A stretch of DNA of 7,140 nt, taken from NCBI GenBank assembly GCA_004357005.1, contig SMWH01000056.1, positions 1-7,140 of the forward strand, written 5' to 3'. The stretch is from Gammaproteobacteria bacterium. GTDB taxonomy: Bacteria > Pseudomonadota > Gammaproteobacteria > SMWH01. Under the pieces are notes generated by a model, which was not told the origin of the DNA, did not search any database, and was given only the letters and a program-made list of their open reading frames with translations. Numbering within the stretch: the stretch's first letter is position 1; each line of letters begins with the position of its first letter. This document shows, piece by piece, positions 6,597 to 7,140 of this stretch. A program made the translations under genes and the position numbers.

Positions 6597-7140
6597 ATGA
6601 TCCCCCAAACGTCCACATACACACCGCTCGATCGACTGTTTTCCCTTTTTACGAAAGTGCGGCCCGGCGAGGGACGCAGCCTGTTTCTGCTGTTCTGGCT
6701 CGGCTTCACTTTCATGTTCGGACAGTGGGTACTGAAACCGATCCGGGACGCGTTTATTCTCAGCGAAGCCGATGCCGAAATGGCGGCCTATGGCAATGCG
6801 GTTCAGGCCGTGATCCTGATGGGGCTGATCCCGCTCTATGGCGTTCTCTACCGGCACCTGAACAAGATTCGTCTGGTGCAGTCGGTGACAATGTTTTTCT
6901 TTGTCACGACGTTGCTCTTCTACGTGCTCTATCGTGCCGGCGTCTCGATCTATTTCCCGTTCTATGTGTGGGTTGGACTTTACGGAACCATGGTGATCGC
7001 ACAGTTCTGGGCGCTGGCTGCGGATCATTACAACGTCAAGAGCGGTCAGCGTCTGTTCGGCGTGCTCGCGGCCGGTGTGTCCCTGGGCGCGTTGGCTGGC
7101 CCGATCACAGTCAGCCGTTTTGTCCCTGTGATTGGGCCCG
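6597..7140 (+). CDS. Npt1/Npt2-like nucleotide transporter family membrane protein, 3'-truncated by the window edge
   Basis: From ATG 6597 the frame stays open to the window end, giving 181 visible residues. GGGAGG at 6585-6590 stands 6 nt upstream of the start. The N-terminus (LDRLFSLFTKVRPGEGRSLFLL) and the segments KPIRDAFIL (47-55), LIPLYGVLYRHLNKIRL (77-93), AQFWALAADHYN (135-146) and GQRLFGVLAAGVSLGALAG (150-168) match the style of bacterial ATP/ADP translocase-like (Npt1/Npt2, TLC) proteins. Predicted membrane helices are at about 28-46, 65-85, 93-112, 118-140 and 152-172. True ATP/ADP exchange is proven for intracellular parasites. Many free-living bacteria carry related proteins of unknown substrate, some with C-terminal HEAT or cyclic-nucleotide-binding domains; the C-terminus is outside this window. 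The gene lies 18 nt after the kinase gene, so it is probably in the same operon. Confidence 0.82.
   Translation, partial: MIPQTSTYTPLDRLFSLFTKVRPGEGRSLFLLFWLGFTFMFGQWVLKPIRDAFILSEADAEMAAYGNAVQAVILMGLIPLYGVLYRHLNKIRLVQSVTMFFFVTTLLFYVLYRAGVSIYFPFYVWVGLYGTMVIAQFWALAADHYNVKSGQRLFGVLAAGVSLGALAGPITVSRFVPVIGP

Noticed and set aside
1..7140. CRISPR array, tRNA or rRNA genes
   Set aside because: No regularly spaced direct repeats or recognisable RNA gene sequences were seen; nearly all sequence is accounted for by coding regions.

Overview
The window reads as chromosomal DNA of a GC-rich Gram-negative bacterium, most likely a gammaproteobacterium. This assignment is an inference. It rests on the three-helix membrane anchor of the TolB/TPR protein (a start of the type MSDLFTELKRRNVFRVG), on the repeat style, and on general protein character. 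There is no rRNA or marker gene to settle it. All supported genes lie on the + strand and fill most of the window.

Left part (1-3918): two paralogous TolB-like/tetratricopeptide proteins stand in tandem. The first is cut by the window start and lacks its N-terminus. The second is complete, with three predicted membrane helices, a TolB-like domain and a long TPR region. Between them (1776-1846) lies a perfect 25-bp inverted repeat whose arms are themselves palindromes. It overlaps the stop codon of the first gene and ends 2 nt before the ATG of the second.

Middle part (3919-4581): a second, divergent repeat unit (3922-3958) follows the second paralog. Its core differs from the first repeat by one compensated base pair. 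About 110 bp further on is a DJ-1/PfpI-type gene that keeps the catalytic cysteine region but lacks the usual N-terminal third. It ends at a clear intrinsic terminator (4555-4581).

Right part (4582-7140): a new transcription unit encodes a compact partner-switching module. It comprises an FHA-SpoIIE (PP2C-type) phosphatase, a STAS-domain anti-sigma-factor antagonist with the phosphorylatable serine, and an RsbW-type HATPase kinase. A Npt1/Npt2-like (ATP/ADP translocase family) membrane protein follows closely and runs off the end. By family knowledge the kinase phosphorylates the STAS protein to inactivate it, the phosphatase reverses this, and the FHA domain would add a phosphothreonine-peptide input. 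No sigma factor is visible, so the output target is unknown.

The most notable points are the covarying palindromic repeats, the repeat fitted exactly between a stop and a start codon, the truncated DJ-1/PfpI gene beside a repeat, and the coupling of the switch to a nucleotide-transporter-like gene. I did not find a clearly new defence or mobile system.
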